DNA of 64,000 nt, from the NCBI RefSeq assembly GCF_001424185.1, contig NZ_LMOM01000001.1, forward strand, positions 687,702 to 751,701. The letters are read 5' to 3'. This DNA comes from Deinococcus sp. Leaf326. Lineage in GTDB: Bacteria; Deinococcota; Deinococci; Deinococcales; Deinococcaceae. The notes beneath the pieces are model-generated. The model saw only the letters and a list, made by a program, of their open reading frames with translations. It had not been told where the DNA came from and ran no database searches. Of this stretch, positions 15,275 through 27,915 are shown one piece after another (position 1 is the stretch's first letter; every line of letters begins with the position of its first letter). The translations under genes were made by a program, and so were the position numbers.

Positions 15275-16609
15275 ATGAAGCCTGCGCCCCGCCGGTCCGC
15301 CGCCCGCGCCCCCCGTTTCCGTTTCTCCGGCACCCGGTTGCTGGGCGCCGCGCTGCTGGGCACCGCTCTCCTCGCCGCTCCGGCGGCCACCGCCAAGACG
15401 GCCGCGACCGCGCCGGCCCAGGTCTTGTTCGACCGGGTCAACCAGCTCGTGCAGGACCGGTACGGCGGCCTCTCGACAGTCGACCGTGCCGCGCTGCGCA
15501 GCGAGTATCAGCTGCGCCTCGACGCGGTTTGTGCTCCCGAGCCTCAGACCTGCGCCTCGGCCAAGGCGTACCCGGTGGTCCAGGCCGAGATCACGGCGCT
15601 GGGCGACGAGCACAGCTTCTTTCAGACACCGGACGATTTTGGAGATTTTGTTGCGAGCGCGACCGGGGGCAACCGCAAGCAGTTTGGGGTCAAGCTCGCG
15701 CGGCTTGACGGAGAGAACCGGGTGGTGCTGGAGGTGGTGCCTGATAGTGCCGCTGCTGAAGCCGGCCTGAGCCGGGGCGACGTTCTCCAGACCATCGGGG
15801 GACAGGCCTACACCTACGAGCGCCTGCGGACCGCCCGCCTGGGGGATCAGGCCACGTCGCTGGGAGTGGACCGCCAGGGTCGGCGCCTGGAACTGACGAT
15901 TACGCCCCGCGAGAGCAGCACCCGTGATCTGCCGCGCCTGACCTATGCCGGGCCACAGGGCAAGGTGGCGGTGCTGCGCATCCCGACCTTCCTGACCGGG
16001 GGCGGCGTGGCCCAGACGGTGCACAACCTCGTGGGACAGGCACAGACACGCGGCGCCACCGGAATGATCGTGGACCTACGCGGCAACGGCGGCGGCAGTC
16101 TCAGTGAGTGCGACAGCGCCGTGAGCGCCTTTGTACCGGACTTCGTGCGGGTGGCGCGCACGAGCGACGGTGACGTGCAGACTCGCGTGAGCCGCGGCCT
16201 GCGCCTCGAAGACGGACAGGCCCAGGGCGGCGTGCGCAACCCCAAACTGTGGACCGGCCCGCTGGCGGTACTGGTGGACAAGTCCAGTGCCTCGTGCAGC
16301 GAGTTCTTCGCCTATGAGATCCAGTACGCCGGGCGCGGCCCGGTCATCGGGGAGGACACGGCTGGGGTGGGCAACACGGCCACCCGCGTCTTCCCTCTGC
16401 CCGAGGACGCAGCGCTGCAGCTGACCATCACCAACTACGTCAAGGCCAACGGCGCGCCCTACCCAGTGCGCGTCACGCCCGACCAGCCAGTCACCCAGAC
16501 CGAGGAGACCATCCGGCGGCTGACGCAGGGCGTGGACCAACTGCTCGACAGCGGCGTGCGTGCCCTGAGCGCCGCGCCCACCCTGTCCAGCGACCGCGCG
16601 CGCAACTGA
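15275..16609 (+). CDS. S41 family peptidase with PDZ domain, exported
   Basis: The start ATG at 15275 gives 444 residues and places a signal peptide at the N-terminus (basic start, then LLGAALLGTALLAAPAATA). A PDZ domain follows at about residues 150-215 (VVPDSAAAEAGLSRGDVLQTI). The S41 core has MIVDLRGNGGGSLSECD and the nucleophile serine in KSSASCSEFF. The usual catalytic lysine of the C-terminal-processing subgroup would sit in the TxGKG motif, but here it reads GEDTAGVGNT with no lysine. The protein probably trims or degrades envelope proteins. It stands alone, between two terminators. Confidence 0.85.
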   Translation: MKPAPRRSAARAPRFRFSGTRLLGAALLGTALLAAPAATAKTAATAPAQVLFDRVNQLVQDRYGGLSTVDRAALRSEYQLRLDAVCAPEPQTCASAKAYPVVQAEITALGDEHSFFQTPDDFGDFVASATGGNRKQFGVKLARLDGENRVVLEVVPDSAAAEAGLSRGDVLQTIGGQAYTYERLRTARLGDQATSLGVDRQGRRLELTITPRESSTRDLPRLTYAGPQGKVAVLRIPTFLTGGGVAQTVHNLVGQAQTRGATGMIVDLRGNGGGSLSECDSAVSAFVPDFVRVARTSDGDVQTRVSRGLRLEDGQAQGGVRNPKLWTGPLAVLVDKSSASCSEFFAYEIQYAGRGPVIGEDTAGVGNTATRVFPLPEDAALQLTITNYVKANGAPYPVRVTPDQPVTQTEETIRRLTQGVDQLLDSGVRALSAAPTLSSDRARN

Positions 16610-16625
16610 ACTCCGGAGGCGGGTA

Positions 16626-16675
16626 AAGAGAGCGGCCGGCGCCTCTGGGAGGCCAGCCGCTCTCTTGATGTTTTT
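16626..16675 (+). terminator. Terminator between convergent genes
   Basis: An 11-bp perfect stem, AAGAGAGCGGC (16626-16636) with GCCGCTCTCTT (16656-16666), has a small inner hairpin. TTTTT follows on the plus strand, so it serves the S41 peptidase and may also slow the opposing MFS transcript. Confidence 0.75.
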
Positions 16676-16679
16676 GCCC

Positions 16680-17897
16680 TCAATCGGCAGCAGCCTGGGC
16701 CTGCTCACGGGTGGGCATGTCCCGCAGGGCCCAGCGCAGTCCCACGGCCGTGAGCAGCCCGATGGCGAGCAGCGTGAGCCAGGGCAGCAGGGTAAAGTCG
16801 AGGCGGCTCCCGGCGTCGATCAGGAGACCGCCCAGAAAGTTACCCAGTGCTCCCCCCACTCCCAGACTGATGGCCGAGAAGCCGAAGTAGCTGCCCGTGA
16901 GTCCCTCAGGCGCGAGGCGGGCTGTGAGGGTCTGCTGCATGGGGTACACGAGCATGGTGCCCAGGCTGTAGAGGGCCACACAGGCCAGCAGTTGCCCGAA
17001 GGTGACCGCCAAGCCCATGAGGCCCAGCGAGACGGCCACGCTGAGGACCGCAGCGACCAGGACCACCCGTGCCCGCAGATGTCGCTCGACGAGCCGCAGC
17101 AGCGGGTATTGCAGCGCCACGGCCAGCCCCGCCGAGAGACCGTAGAGGGGTCCCGTGGCGCCGGGACCGGCCAGGTCGACTGCCTTGAGAGTCACCGCCA
17201 CGTTGAGCTGCGTGCTGAGCAGAAAGTACCCGCACAGCACGAACGTGAAACGCCGGAAGGCCCGGTCGTGCAGGGCCACTCCCAGTCCGGCCAGGGCGCG
17301 GTCGCCCGCGCGCGGGGTGGGGCGCACGTGCGGCAGGGTGATTGCCAGGACCACCAGCGCGAAGATGTAGGCGCTGCTGGCGATCAGGGCGGCGCGCTGG
17401 AAGCCCAGGGTGATGAGCCAGGCGCCCAGCAGCGGCCCCGTGACCATGCCGAGGTTGCCGGCGATGCTGATGAGGCCGAACATCCGCGCGCGGAACTCCG
17501 GCGGGGTGACGGCCGTGATGGCTGCGCTCTTGGGAGCGTCGAACAGGCCGCCGCCGATGCCGGCCAGCAGCGAGGCCGCCAGCAGCTCAGGCAGCGTGCC
17601 GGAGAAGGCCATCCACGCGAAACCCAGCGTGCGGATCAGGCACCCGGCCAGGATGAGCGGCTTGGGGCCGAGGCGGTCGGCCCAGGCCCCTCCGAAGACG
17701 GTCAGCCCCTGCTGCGTGAGCTGACGCAGGCCCAGCACCAGCCCCACGCTGGCTGCGGCCCAGGCCAGGCCGTCCACAAAATGCACCGTGATGAGGGGGA
17801 TGACGAGAAAAAAACCTCCCCACATCAGGAAGGTGACGCCGATCAGGCCCAGCTGGGCGGGGGACAGGCGCAAGCGGGCGGCGGCGGGAGCAGACAC
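16680..17897 (-). CDS. MFS transporter, 12 helices
   Basis: The start GTG at 17897 (MSAPAAARLRLSPAQLGLI) gives 405 residues with about twelve hydrophobic helices. A loop such as FGGAWADRLGPKPL near residue 65 matches the MFS GxxADRxGRK motif between helices 2 and 3. The family pumps drugs or metabolites by proton exchange; the substrate cannot be told. A -10 TAGCCT ends seven bases before the start, so the mRNA is probably leaderless. It is divergent from the lipoprotein gene at 18051. Confidence 0.85.
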   Translation of the reverse strand: MSAPAAARLRLSPAQLGLIGVTFLMWGGFFLVIPLITVHFVDGLAWAAASVGLVLGLRQLTQQGLTVFGGAWADRLGPKPLILAGCLIRTLGFAWMAFSGTLPELLAASLLAGIGGGLFDAPKSAAITAVTPPEFRARMFGLISIAGNLGMVTGPLLGAWLITLGFQRAALIASSAYIFALVVLAITLPHVRPTPRAGDRALAGLGVALHDRAFRRFTFVLCGYFLLSTQLNVAVTLKAVDLAGPGATGPLYGLSAGLAVALQYPLLRLVERHLRARVVLVAAVLSVAVSLGLMGLAVTFGQLLACVALYSLGTMLVYPMQQTLTARLAPEGLTGSYFGFSAISLGVGGALGNFLGGLLIDAGSRLDFTLLPWLTLLAIGLLTAVGLRWALRDMPTREQAQAAAD

Positions 17898-17904
17898 GTT
17901 GCCG

Positions 17905-17910
17905 AGGCTA
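17905..17910 (-). promoter_or_regulatory. -10 element of the MFS gene (leaderless)
   Basis: TAGCCT on the minus strand, seven bases upstream of the GTG at 17897. There is no Shine-Dalgarno sequence. Confidence 0.55.
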
Positions 17911-18050
17911 CACCCGCGCCTCCGGGGGGTGGCCGGCTGGACCGGACTGCTTGGACCTCCCGAACGGCGTCTAGGCTGACGCCGAGGTGAGAAGAATGGG
18001 CCGCCCGCCTGAAGTCGGGCGCCATCCGCGCGCGCCGCCCTGCTGCCAGC

Positions 18051-18779
18051 ATGAGGCTCATGAAACAGATTGCCCAGCGGAGCCGCCCGGCTCCCCGTTT
18101 CGCCCTCGGCGCCGCGCTGACCGGTGCCGCCCTGCTGCTGGCCTCCTGCGGCGGCACCATGGCCGGGCCCGGCACCGAGGACACTCAGCCCATCATCTTG
18201 CCTGGGGAACAGCTCGGACGGATTCCGGGGCAGATCACGCCCTTCACGGTGGGCCAGGCCGCGTCCGTGAAGCCAGAGGAACTGAATGAGAGCGCTCCAG
18301 TCTCGGCGACGGGCAGTTTTGACCTGGGTCTTCCTACCGTGACGAGTATGACGGCGAAGTACAGCGACTTGCTGTTCAACGCTACTGATGTATTTGGAGC
18401 CTGTTCGAATGTCACCACCACTGCGCCGGATAGCCTGAGGCTGTACCCCATCGCCACCCTGAAGACCGACACCGGTCAGCCCCTGACCGCCAACGCATCG
18501 GGCAGCACGACGGCCAAGAACTGGTGGTTCGCCAGCCAGGACGCTTCCTACACCTTTCAGGGCGAGTGCATTGGGCTGGGAACCGTGAACGCCACGTTCA
18601 ATCTCAAACTCGGCTGGAATGTCTTGGACGTCAACTATGGTGGGACGGTCACCAGCTACACCCAGGTTGACGCCCCGACAGCCCCGGTCGAGTGGCGGAC
18701 CGGCGGTCTGGGCTCGCAGCGCCTCAACAACGCACTGGAACCCTGGAAGAACTCGGCCGCCTACCGCGCGCGTCAGTAG
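18051..18779 (+). CDS. Putative lipoprotein, function unknown
   Basis: A 242-residue protein with a lipoprotein signal: positively charged start, hydrophobic stretch and lipobox LLASC near residues 29-33. A nearby second ATG at 18060 would serve as well. After the cysteine the protein is Thr/Ser/Asn rich and predicted to be mostly beta strand. I do not recognise a family. It is probably anchored in the cell envelope. A terminator follows 13 bases after the stop. Confidence 0.75.
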   Translation: MRLMKQIAQRSRPAPRFALGAALTGAALLLASCGGTMAGPGTEDTQPIILPGEQLGRIPGQITPFTVGQAASVKPEELNESAPVSATGSFDLGLPTVTSMTAKYSDLLFNATDVFGACSNVTTTAPDSLRLYPIATLKTDTGQPLTANASGSTTAKNWWFASQDASYTFQGECIGLGTVNATFNLKLGWNVLDVNYGGTVTSYTQVDAPTAPVEWRTGGLGSQRLNNALEPWKNSAAYRARQ

Positions 18780-18792
18780 GGAACGATAAGCG

Positions 18793-18820
18793 AACACCCC
18801 CACAGGAGTGTGGGGGTGTT
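18793..18820. terminator. Bidirectional hairpin between lipoprotein gene and tRNA-Asn
   Basis: A 12-bp perfect stem, AACACCCCCACA with TGTGGGGGTGTT, and a GGAG loop. It sits after the plus-strand lipoprotein gene and also just after the 3' end of the minus-strand tRNA-Asn. There is no long T-run. Confidence 0.65.
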
Positions 18821-18827
18821 GCTGGTC

Positions 18828-18902
18828 TGGCTCGGGAGGTAGGGGTCGAACCTACGACCATTCGATTAACAGTCGAACGCTCTACCACTGAGCTACTCCC
18901 GA
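18828..18902 (-). tRNA. tRNA-Asn (anticodon GTT), CCA encoded
   Basis: On the minus strand the cloverleaf reads TCGGGAG acceptor stem, AGCTCAGTGGTAGAGC D-arm, anticodon stem TTCGA/TCGAA with loop CTGTTAA, and GGTTCGACCCC T-arm. The anticodon is GTT. The acceptor closes with CTCCCGA, then G and an encoded CCA (18828-18830). Confidence 0.95.
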
Positions 18903-18939
18903 ATACAGGTGGTATGCGGCCGTTTCCGGCGCGAGAGGG

Positions 18940-18969
18940 ATAGTAGCATGGTGTTCCGAAGTCTTGCAA
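18940..18969 (-). promoter_or_regulatory. Promoter of tRNA-Asn
   Basis: On the minus strand TTGCAA (18964-18969) and TACTAT (18940-18945) are 18 bases apart. The predicted start is about 30 bases upstream of the mature tRNA. Confidence 0.7.
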
Positions 18970-19000
18970 GTCCTGACCGCGTGAGGTCTGGCCGGCCCGC

Positions 19001-19528
19001 TCAGGCCTCGGCGCCGCCGGGCATGATGGCGCCGGGCGTCACACCCAGGCGGCGCAGCGCCTCGGCCCAGCGGTCTTCGGCGGGCACGTCCCACAGCAGT
19101 TCCGGCGTGTCCTGCTCCACCCAGACCCAGGCTCCGGCCCGGGCTTCTTCGGTCAGTTGGCCGGCGCGCCAGCCCGCGTAGCCCAGCACGAGCATGTAGC
19201 GCTGGCCGCTCGCCATTACGGCGCGCAGGACGTCGAGGCTGCTCGTGACGTTCAGGCCGTCCAGCAGCCGCATCTCACCGTCCAGGCCCAGGGGGTCGGG
19301 ATAGAGGCACCAGCCCAGCGAGGGGTCCACCGGGCCGCCCATCCAGGCCGGAATGTCCTGTCCCGGGGCGTCCGGCATGAGTTCGCTGACGGTCTGCGGG
19401 GCCGGCGCGTTGACGATCAATCCCATCGCACCTCCCAGATCGTGCTCCAGCAAGAGAATGACCGTCCCCCCGAACACGGCTCCGTGCAGGTGGGGACTGG
19501 CGACCAGAAACGTCAGCGCGCGGCCCAT
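19001..19528 (-). CDS. YqgE/AlgH family protein (UPF0301)
   Basis: A 175-residue protein that matches the AlgH/YqgE family: FLVASPHLHGAVFGGTVILL, then GLIVNAP, then MGGPVDPSLGWCL. The family is widespread and of uncertain role; in Pseudomonas AlgH was linked to alginate control. A -10 TAGGCT lies eight bases upstream of the ATG, so the mRNA is probably leaderless. It lies downstream of lon on the same strand but is separated from it by a terminator. Confidence 0.9.
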   Translation of the reverse strand: MGRALTFLVASPHLHGAVFGGTVILLLEHDLGGAMGLIVNAPAPQTVSELMPDAPGQDIPAWMGGPVDPSLGWCLYPDPLGLDGEMRLLDGLNVTSSLDVLRAVMASGQRYMLVLGYAGWRAGQLTEEARAGAWVWVEQDTPELLWDVPAEDRWAEALRRLGVTPGAIMPGGAEA

Positions 19529-19536
19529 CAGGTCTC

Positions 19537-19542
19537 AGCCTA
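19537..19542 (-). promoter_or_regulatory. -10 element of the YqgE gene (leaderless)
   Basis: TAGGCT on the minus strand, eight bases upstream of the ATG at 19528. There is no ribosome-binding site in between. Confidence 0.5.
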
Positions 19543-19647
19543 GCGGGCCGGGCGGCGCGGGAGTAGAGGCCGTGGCCTTCATGCGGCGCCCGGTGTCCAT
19601 CCGCATGAGATCAGGCGCCACCGGACGCTGGCCCTGAAGCACCACAG

Positions 19648-19673
19648 AAAAACCCCCACCGCAGGGGTGGGGG
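19648..19673 (-). terminator. Terminator of lon
   Basis: On the minus strand CCCCCACC pairs with GGTGGGGG (19653-19660 with 19666-19673) and TTTTT follows (19648-19652). Confidence 0.75.
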
Positions 19674-19692
19674 CAGGAAAGGGAAGAAGGAC

Positions 19693-22152
<2,460 letters not shown>

Positions 22153-22232
22153 GCGGTACTCCTTGTGGCCCTGACCCTGTGAAGCTGCCGGGTGGGAGAG
22201 AACGTCTGACCCTGGCGAATACTTCTACCAGG

Positions 22233-22259
22233 AAACTTGAGTGTAACTATATCAAGTTT
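22233..22259. promoter_or_regulatory. HAIR-like operator (HspR site) of lon
   Basis: CTTGAGT (22236-22242), seven bases, then TATCAAG (22250-22256). The HspR consensus is CTTGAGT-N7-ACTCAAG, so 12 of 14 positions match. Outer bases extend the symmetry (AAACTTGA with TCAAGTTT). The site overlaps the lon -10 box, the expected place for a repressor. Confidence 0.7.
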
Positions 22260-22274
22260 CGGCAGTTCGCGCAA
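22246..22274 (-). promoter_or_regulatory. Promoter of lon
   Basis: On the minus strand TTGCGC (22269-22274) and TATAGT (22246-22251) are 17 bases apart. The 5' leader would be about 85 bases. Confidence 0.7.
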
Positions 22275-22484
22275 GCCGTGCGGCCTGTACGTCCTGCCCC
22301 GAAAATGCGTCTGTCACGCTAAAATTCTACTGCCGCCGTCTGATACGACCCTCACGGAAAGCTGATGTGGAGTTAACTCTTCGGCAGGAAGACGAGGGGG
22401 TTGCCGGTCGGCTGGAGCATGGCTGGCGGCCCGGACCCACAGGCCGGGTTTCGTACCTGCGCCGGGTGGGCACGACAGAAAGAC
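22275..22484. other. Non-coding stretch between lon promoter and terminator
   Basis: About 210 bases with no credible gene. Short AT-rich islands occur (AAAATTCTAC at 22321). I see no further operator, repeat or RNA gene. Confidence 0.5.
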
Positions 22485-22510
22485 AGGACCGCCGTGGAGA
22501 CGGCGGTCCT
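22485..22510 (-). terminator. Terminator of the acyl-CoA dehydrogenase gene
   Basis: An 11-bp perfect stem, AGGACCGCCGT (22485-22495) with ACGGCGGTCCT (22500-22510), and a four-base loop, 22 bases after the stop. The T-run is weak. Confidence 0.6.
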
Positions 22511-22532
22511 GCGCTGGAATGACTTCTGGGAC

Positions 22533-23678
<1,146 letters not shown>

Positions 23679-23746
23679 GTTGGGGTTCAGCCTACACCCG
23701 GCTGGCGCCCGCGCAGCGCCTCCGGCAGCGTGCTGGGTGGGGGATA

Positions 23747-23775
23747 TTGACACCCGGCACGCTGCCGCCTACACT
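23747..23775 (+). promoter_or_regulatory. Promoter of tRNA-His
   Basis: TTGACA (23747-23752), 17 bases, TACACT (23770-23775): a near-consensus sigma-70 promoter. Transcription would start about 20 bases before the tRNA. Confidence 0.9.
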
Positions 23776-23800
23776 GCTTAGGCCTGCAAAGGCTGTGATG

Positions 23801-23877
<77 letters not shown>

Positions 23878-23883
23878 GAAGTT

Positions 23884-23926
23884 CCCCGGCTCATATGCCC
23901 TTGGGCCTGCGCCGGGGCTTTTTTTT
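23884..23926 (+). terminator. Terminator after tRNA-His
   Basis: CCCCGGC (23884-23890) pairs with GCCGGGG (23911-23917), followed by eight T. It is one of the best terminators in the window. Confidence 0.9.
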
Positions 23927-23943
23927 ACCAGTAGGGCAGGCGT

Positions 23944-24029
<86 letters not shown>

Positions 24030-24035
24030 ACACTC

Positions 24036-24078
24036 GGGGAGCAGTCGGGCATGTGCCGGGCTGCTCCCCAGCTCTTTT
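24036..24078 (+). terminator. Terminator after tRNA-Leu
   Basis: GGGGAGCAG (24036-24044) pairs with CTGCTCCCC (24061-24069), and TCTTTT follows. Confidence 0.85.
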
Positions 24079-24114
24079 GCTCCGGACAGCCGACACCCGG
24101 CGGACAAAAAGCAC

Positions 24115-24120
24115 TATGAT
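24115..24120 (+). promoter_or_regulatory. Possible -10 element of tig
   Basis: TATGAT is close to the consensus -10, about 150 bases upstream of the trigger factor start. The -35 is poor (CCGACA at 24090-24095 with 19-base spacing). Confidence 0.4.
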
Positions 24121-24271
24121 GCTCGGCGGCATGTCGCGCGCCCTCGCCGGGAACCGCTCCGGCCCGGACCTCCGGGCCGCCCGGTTCCGGGCGGCGCAGG
24201 CGGCGTCACAAGCACACAACCAGGGCCACGCGCAGGCGCACGGCGCGGCGCGGAGGCCAGACGGGAGACGT

Positions 24272-25621
<1,350 letters not shown>

Positions 25622-25654
25622 GACCGCCGCTCCGGGGGCCTGACCCCCGTACCC

Positions 25655-25686
25655 AGGGACACGCTGACGCGGCGTGTCCCTGTTTT
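25655..25686 (+). terminator. Terminator of tig
   Basis: AGGGACACGC (25655-25664) pairs with GCGTGTCCCT (25672-25681), followed by GTTTTG. Confidence 0.9.
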
Positions 25687-25733
25687 GTGGCTTGGTCCTC
25701 TCTATTGCACCGGGTTCAGACCGCCGTAAATTG

Positions 25734-25763
25734 TTTGAACGGGCGTTCAAAGAATGCTACGGT
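25734..25763 (+). promoter_or_regulatory. Palindromic operator and promoter of fabH1
   Basis: TTTGAACG-GG-CGTTCAAA (25734-25751) is a perfect palindrome. Its left half contains the -35 TTGAAC (25735-25740). Seventeen bases on is the -10 TACGGT (25758-25763). A repressor bound here would block RNA polymerase. The same design occurs before fabH2. The shape resembles TetR-family fatty-acid regulators. Confidence 0.75.
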
Positions 25764-25770
25764 CTGGAGC

Positions 25771-26808
25771 GTGACTGCGCCCGGCCCCGCCCCCGTTTCC
25801 TCCGCGCCCGCTGTGGGCATCCTGGCCGTTGGGGGGTACGCCCCCGCGCAGGTGGTCCCGAACGCCCACTACGCCGCGCGGCTGGAGACCACCGACGAGT
25901 GGATCCGTAGCCGCAGCGGCATCCGCGAGCGCCGCCACGCCGCGCCCGAAGAGACGGCGAGTGTGCTGGGCGGCCGGGCTGTGGGGGACCTCCTGACCCG
26001 CTTTCCCGGCGCGCTGGAAGGCGTGGACCTCGTGATCTGCGCGACGAGCAGTCCCGATGCCATGTTTCCCTCGACGGCCGCATTGATCGCGGGCGCGGCG
26101 GGCCTGCGGGGCGCGGCGGCCTTCGACGTGAGCGTGGCGTGCAGCGGGTTCGTGTACGCCCTGAGCGTGGCGCACGCCATGGTCGTGGCCGGCACCGCCC
26201 GGCGCGCGCTGGTGGTCGGTGCCGAGGTCATGAGCCGCGTGGTGGACCAGGACGACCGCAGCACCGCGATCCTGTTCGGGGACGGTGCGGGGGCGGTCGT
26301 GGTCGGACCGGTACCGGTGGGCTACGGCGTGCAGGCCTTCGCGCTGGGGGCCGACAGCAACGGCGGCCCCAGCCTGTTCCTGCGCGGCGCGGCCGACACC
26401 TTGCCGGGCGGCACGGCGATGGGGCCGCACCTCACCCAGAACGGCCGGGAGGTCTTCAAGTTCGCGGTGAGGATCATGGGCGACATGACCGAAGAGGTGA
26501 CCCGCCGCGCGGGCCTGGCGGTGAGCGACATCGACGTGTTCGTGCCGCACCAGGCCAACGTGCGCATCATCGAATCGGCGCTGGAGCGCTTCGGGCTGCC
26601 GCTGGAGCGCGCAGTAGTCAATCTCGACCGCTACGGCAACACGAGCGCGGCGAGCATTCCCCTCGCGCTGGCCGAGGCGCAGGCGCAGGGCCGGATGAAG
26701 GACGGGGCCCAGGTGGTCCTCGCGGGGTTCGGCGGGGGGCTGAGCTGGGGCGCGGCGGCGCTGCGCTGGTGGGACGGCGGGCGGCGTGGGGGCCACACCG
26801 GGGAGTGA
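25771..26808 (+). CDS. fabH: Beta-ketoacyl-ACP synthase III, first copy
   Basis: The start GTG at 25771 (MTAPGPAPVSSAPAVGIL) lies seven bases after the -10, so the mRNA is probably leaderless; 345 residues. The catalytic triad is intact: Cys in VACSGFVY, His in VPHQANVRI, Asn in YGNTSAAS. The enzyme condenses acetyl- or branched-chain acyl-CoA with malonyl-ACP to start fatty-acid chains. It is followed by a second FabH (26893). Upstream ATG codons exist in frame but lie before the promoter. Confidence 0.93.
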   Translation: MTAPGPAPVSSAPAVGILAVGGYAPAQVVPNAHYAARLETTDEWIRSRSGIRERRHAAPEETASVLGGRAVGDLLTRFPGALEGVDLVICATSSPDAMFPSTAALIAGAAGLRGAAAFDVSVACSGFVYALSVAHAMVVAGTARRALVVGAEVMSRVVDQDDRSTAILFGDGAGAVVVGPVPVGYGVQAFALGADSNGGPSLFLRGAADTLPGGTAMGPHLTQNGREVFKFAVRIMGDMTEEVTRRAGLAVSDIDVFVPHQANVRIIESALERFGLPLERAVVNLDRYGNTSAASIPLALAEAQAQGRMKDGAQVVLAGFGGGLSWGAAALRWWDGGRRGGHTGE

Positions 26809-26855
26809 GCGCTGGTTCGCGCTTTTGCGCGTTTCGTCGCCCGCGTCCCCGTTTC

Positions 26856-26885
26856 TCTGAACAGCCGTTCGGAGAATGGTAGCCT
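26856..26885 (+). promoter_or_regulatory. Palindromic operator and promoter of fabH2
   Basis: TCTGAACA-GC-CGTTCGGA (26856-26873) matches the fabH1 operator at 13 of 18 positions. It contains the -35 CTGAAC (26857-26862), and the -10 TAGCCT (26880-26885) follows at 17 bases. Confidence 0.7.
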
Positions 26886-26892
26886 GCGAACC

Positions 26893-27915
26893 GTGAAAGC
26901 AATTGGCATCGTGGCCATGGGAATATACGTGCCGCCGAAGGTCGTCACCAACGCCGACTTCGAGGCCCGCATGGACACCAACGCCGAGTGGATCGAGTCG
27001 CGCACCGGCATCCGGGAGCGGCGGCACGCCGAGCCGGGGGTCTATACCTCGGACATCGGGGTGGGGGCCGTGCGCGACCTGCTGCGCCGCGACCCCGACG
27101 CTCTCAAGGACGTGGATACGGTCATCTGCGCGACTGCGACCCCAGACGCCCTGTTTCCCAGCACGGCGGCGCTCGTCGCCGGTCAGGTGGGGCTGACGGG
27201 CGCGGGGGCCTTCGACCTCCTCGCGGCGTGCAGCGGCTTCGTGTACGGTCTGAGCATGGCGCAGGGCCTGATCCTGGCCGGCACCGCGCGGCGGGTGCTG
27301 GTCATCGGGGCGGAGGTGCTGACCACCATCGTGGATCAGGAGGACCGCAACACCGCGATCCTGTTCGGCGACGGCGGCGGCTGCGCGGTCGTGGGCGAGG
27401 TGCCGGACGGGTACGGTTTCCAGGATTTCGTGCTGGGCGCCGACAGCGCGGGCGGGCCCGCCCTGTACCAGCGCTGCATCGCGCCCACGCTGCCGGGCGG
27501 CGCGCCGATGGGCGAGAAGGCGGGCATGAACGGCCGCGAGGTCTTCAAGTTCGCGGTGCGGGTGCTGGGCGACAGCGGCAACCAGGTCTTGAAGAAGTCG
27601 GGACTGACCCCCGCCGACGTGGACTGGGTCATTCCGCATCAGGCGAACCTGCGGATCATCGAGGCGGCCGTGCAGCGCTTCGGCATTCCCATGAGCAAGA
27701 CGGTCGTGAACCTGCACCGCTACGGCAACACGTCGAGCGCCACCGTGGCCCTCGCGCTGCGCGAGGCGGTAGACGACGGCCGCGTGCAGGACGGCCAGCA
27801 GCTGCTGCTCGTCGCGTTCGGCGGCGGCCTGAGCTGGGTCGCGGCCACGATGAAATGGTGGGGTGGGGGCCGCTCGCTCGGCGCGCTCGCGGCCCCGCAG
27901 GAGGCACACGCATGA
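26893..27915 (+). CDS. fabH: Beta-ketoacyl-ACP synthase III, second copy
   Basis: A 340-residue FabH starting with GTG seven bases after its -10, again leaderless. The triad is Cys in LAACSGFVYG, His in IPHQANLRI and Asn in YGNTSSAT. It is clearly a paralogue of the gene just upstream, sharing most motifs, so the pair probably arose by tandem duplication. Its stop overlaps the fabD start (ATGA). Different primer preference (acetyl versus branched) is an inference. Confidence 0.95.
   Translation: MKAIGIVAMGIYVPPKVVTNADFEARMDTNAEWIESRTGIRERRHAEPGVYTSDIGVGAVRDLLRRDPDALKDVDTVICATATPDALFPSTAALVAGQVGLTGAGAFDLLAACSGFVYGLSMAQGLILAGTARRVLVIGAEVLTTIVDQEDRNTAILFGDGGGCAVVGEVPDGYGFQDFVLGADSAGGPALYQRCIAPTLPGGAPMGEKAGMNGREVFKFAVRVLGDSGNQVLKKSGLTPADVDWVIPHQANLRIIEAAVQRFGIPMSKTVVNLHRYGNTSSATVALALREAVDDGRVQDGQQLLLVAFGGGLSWVAATMKWWGGGRSLGALAAPQEAHA

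Noticed and set aside
16665..17990. Plus-strand frame of 441 codons opposite the MFS gene
   Set aside because: Gln/Gly/Glu-rich shadow; the minus strand encodes twelve membrane helices.
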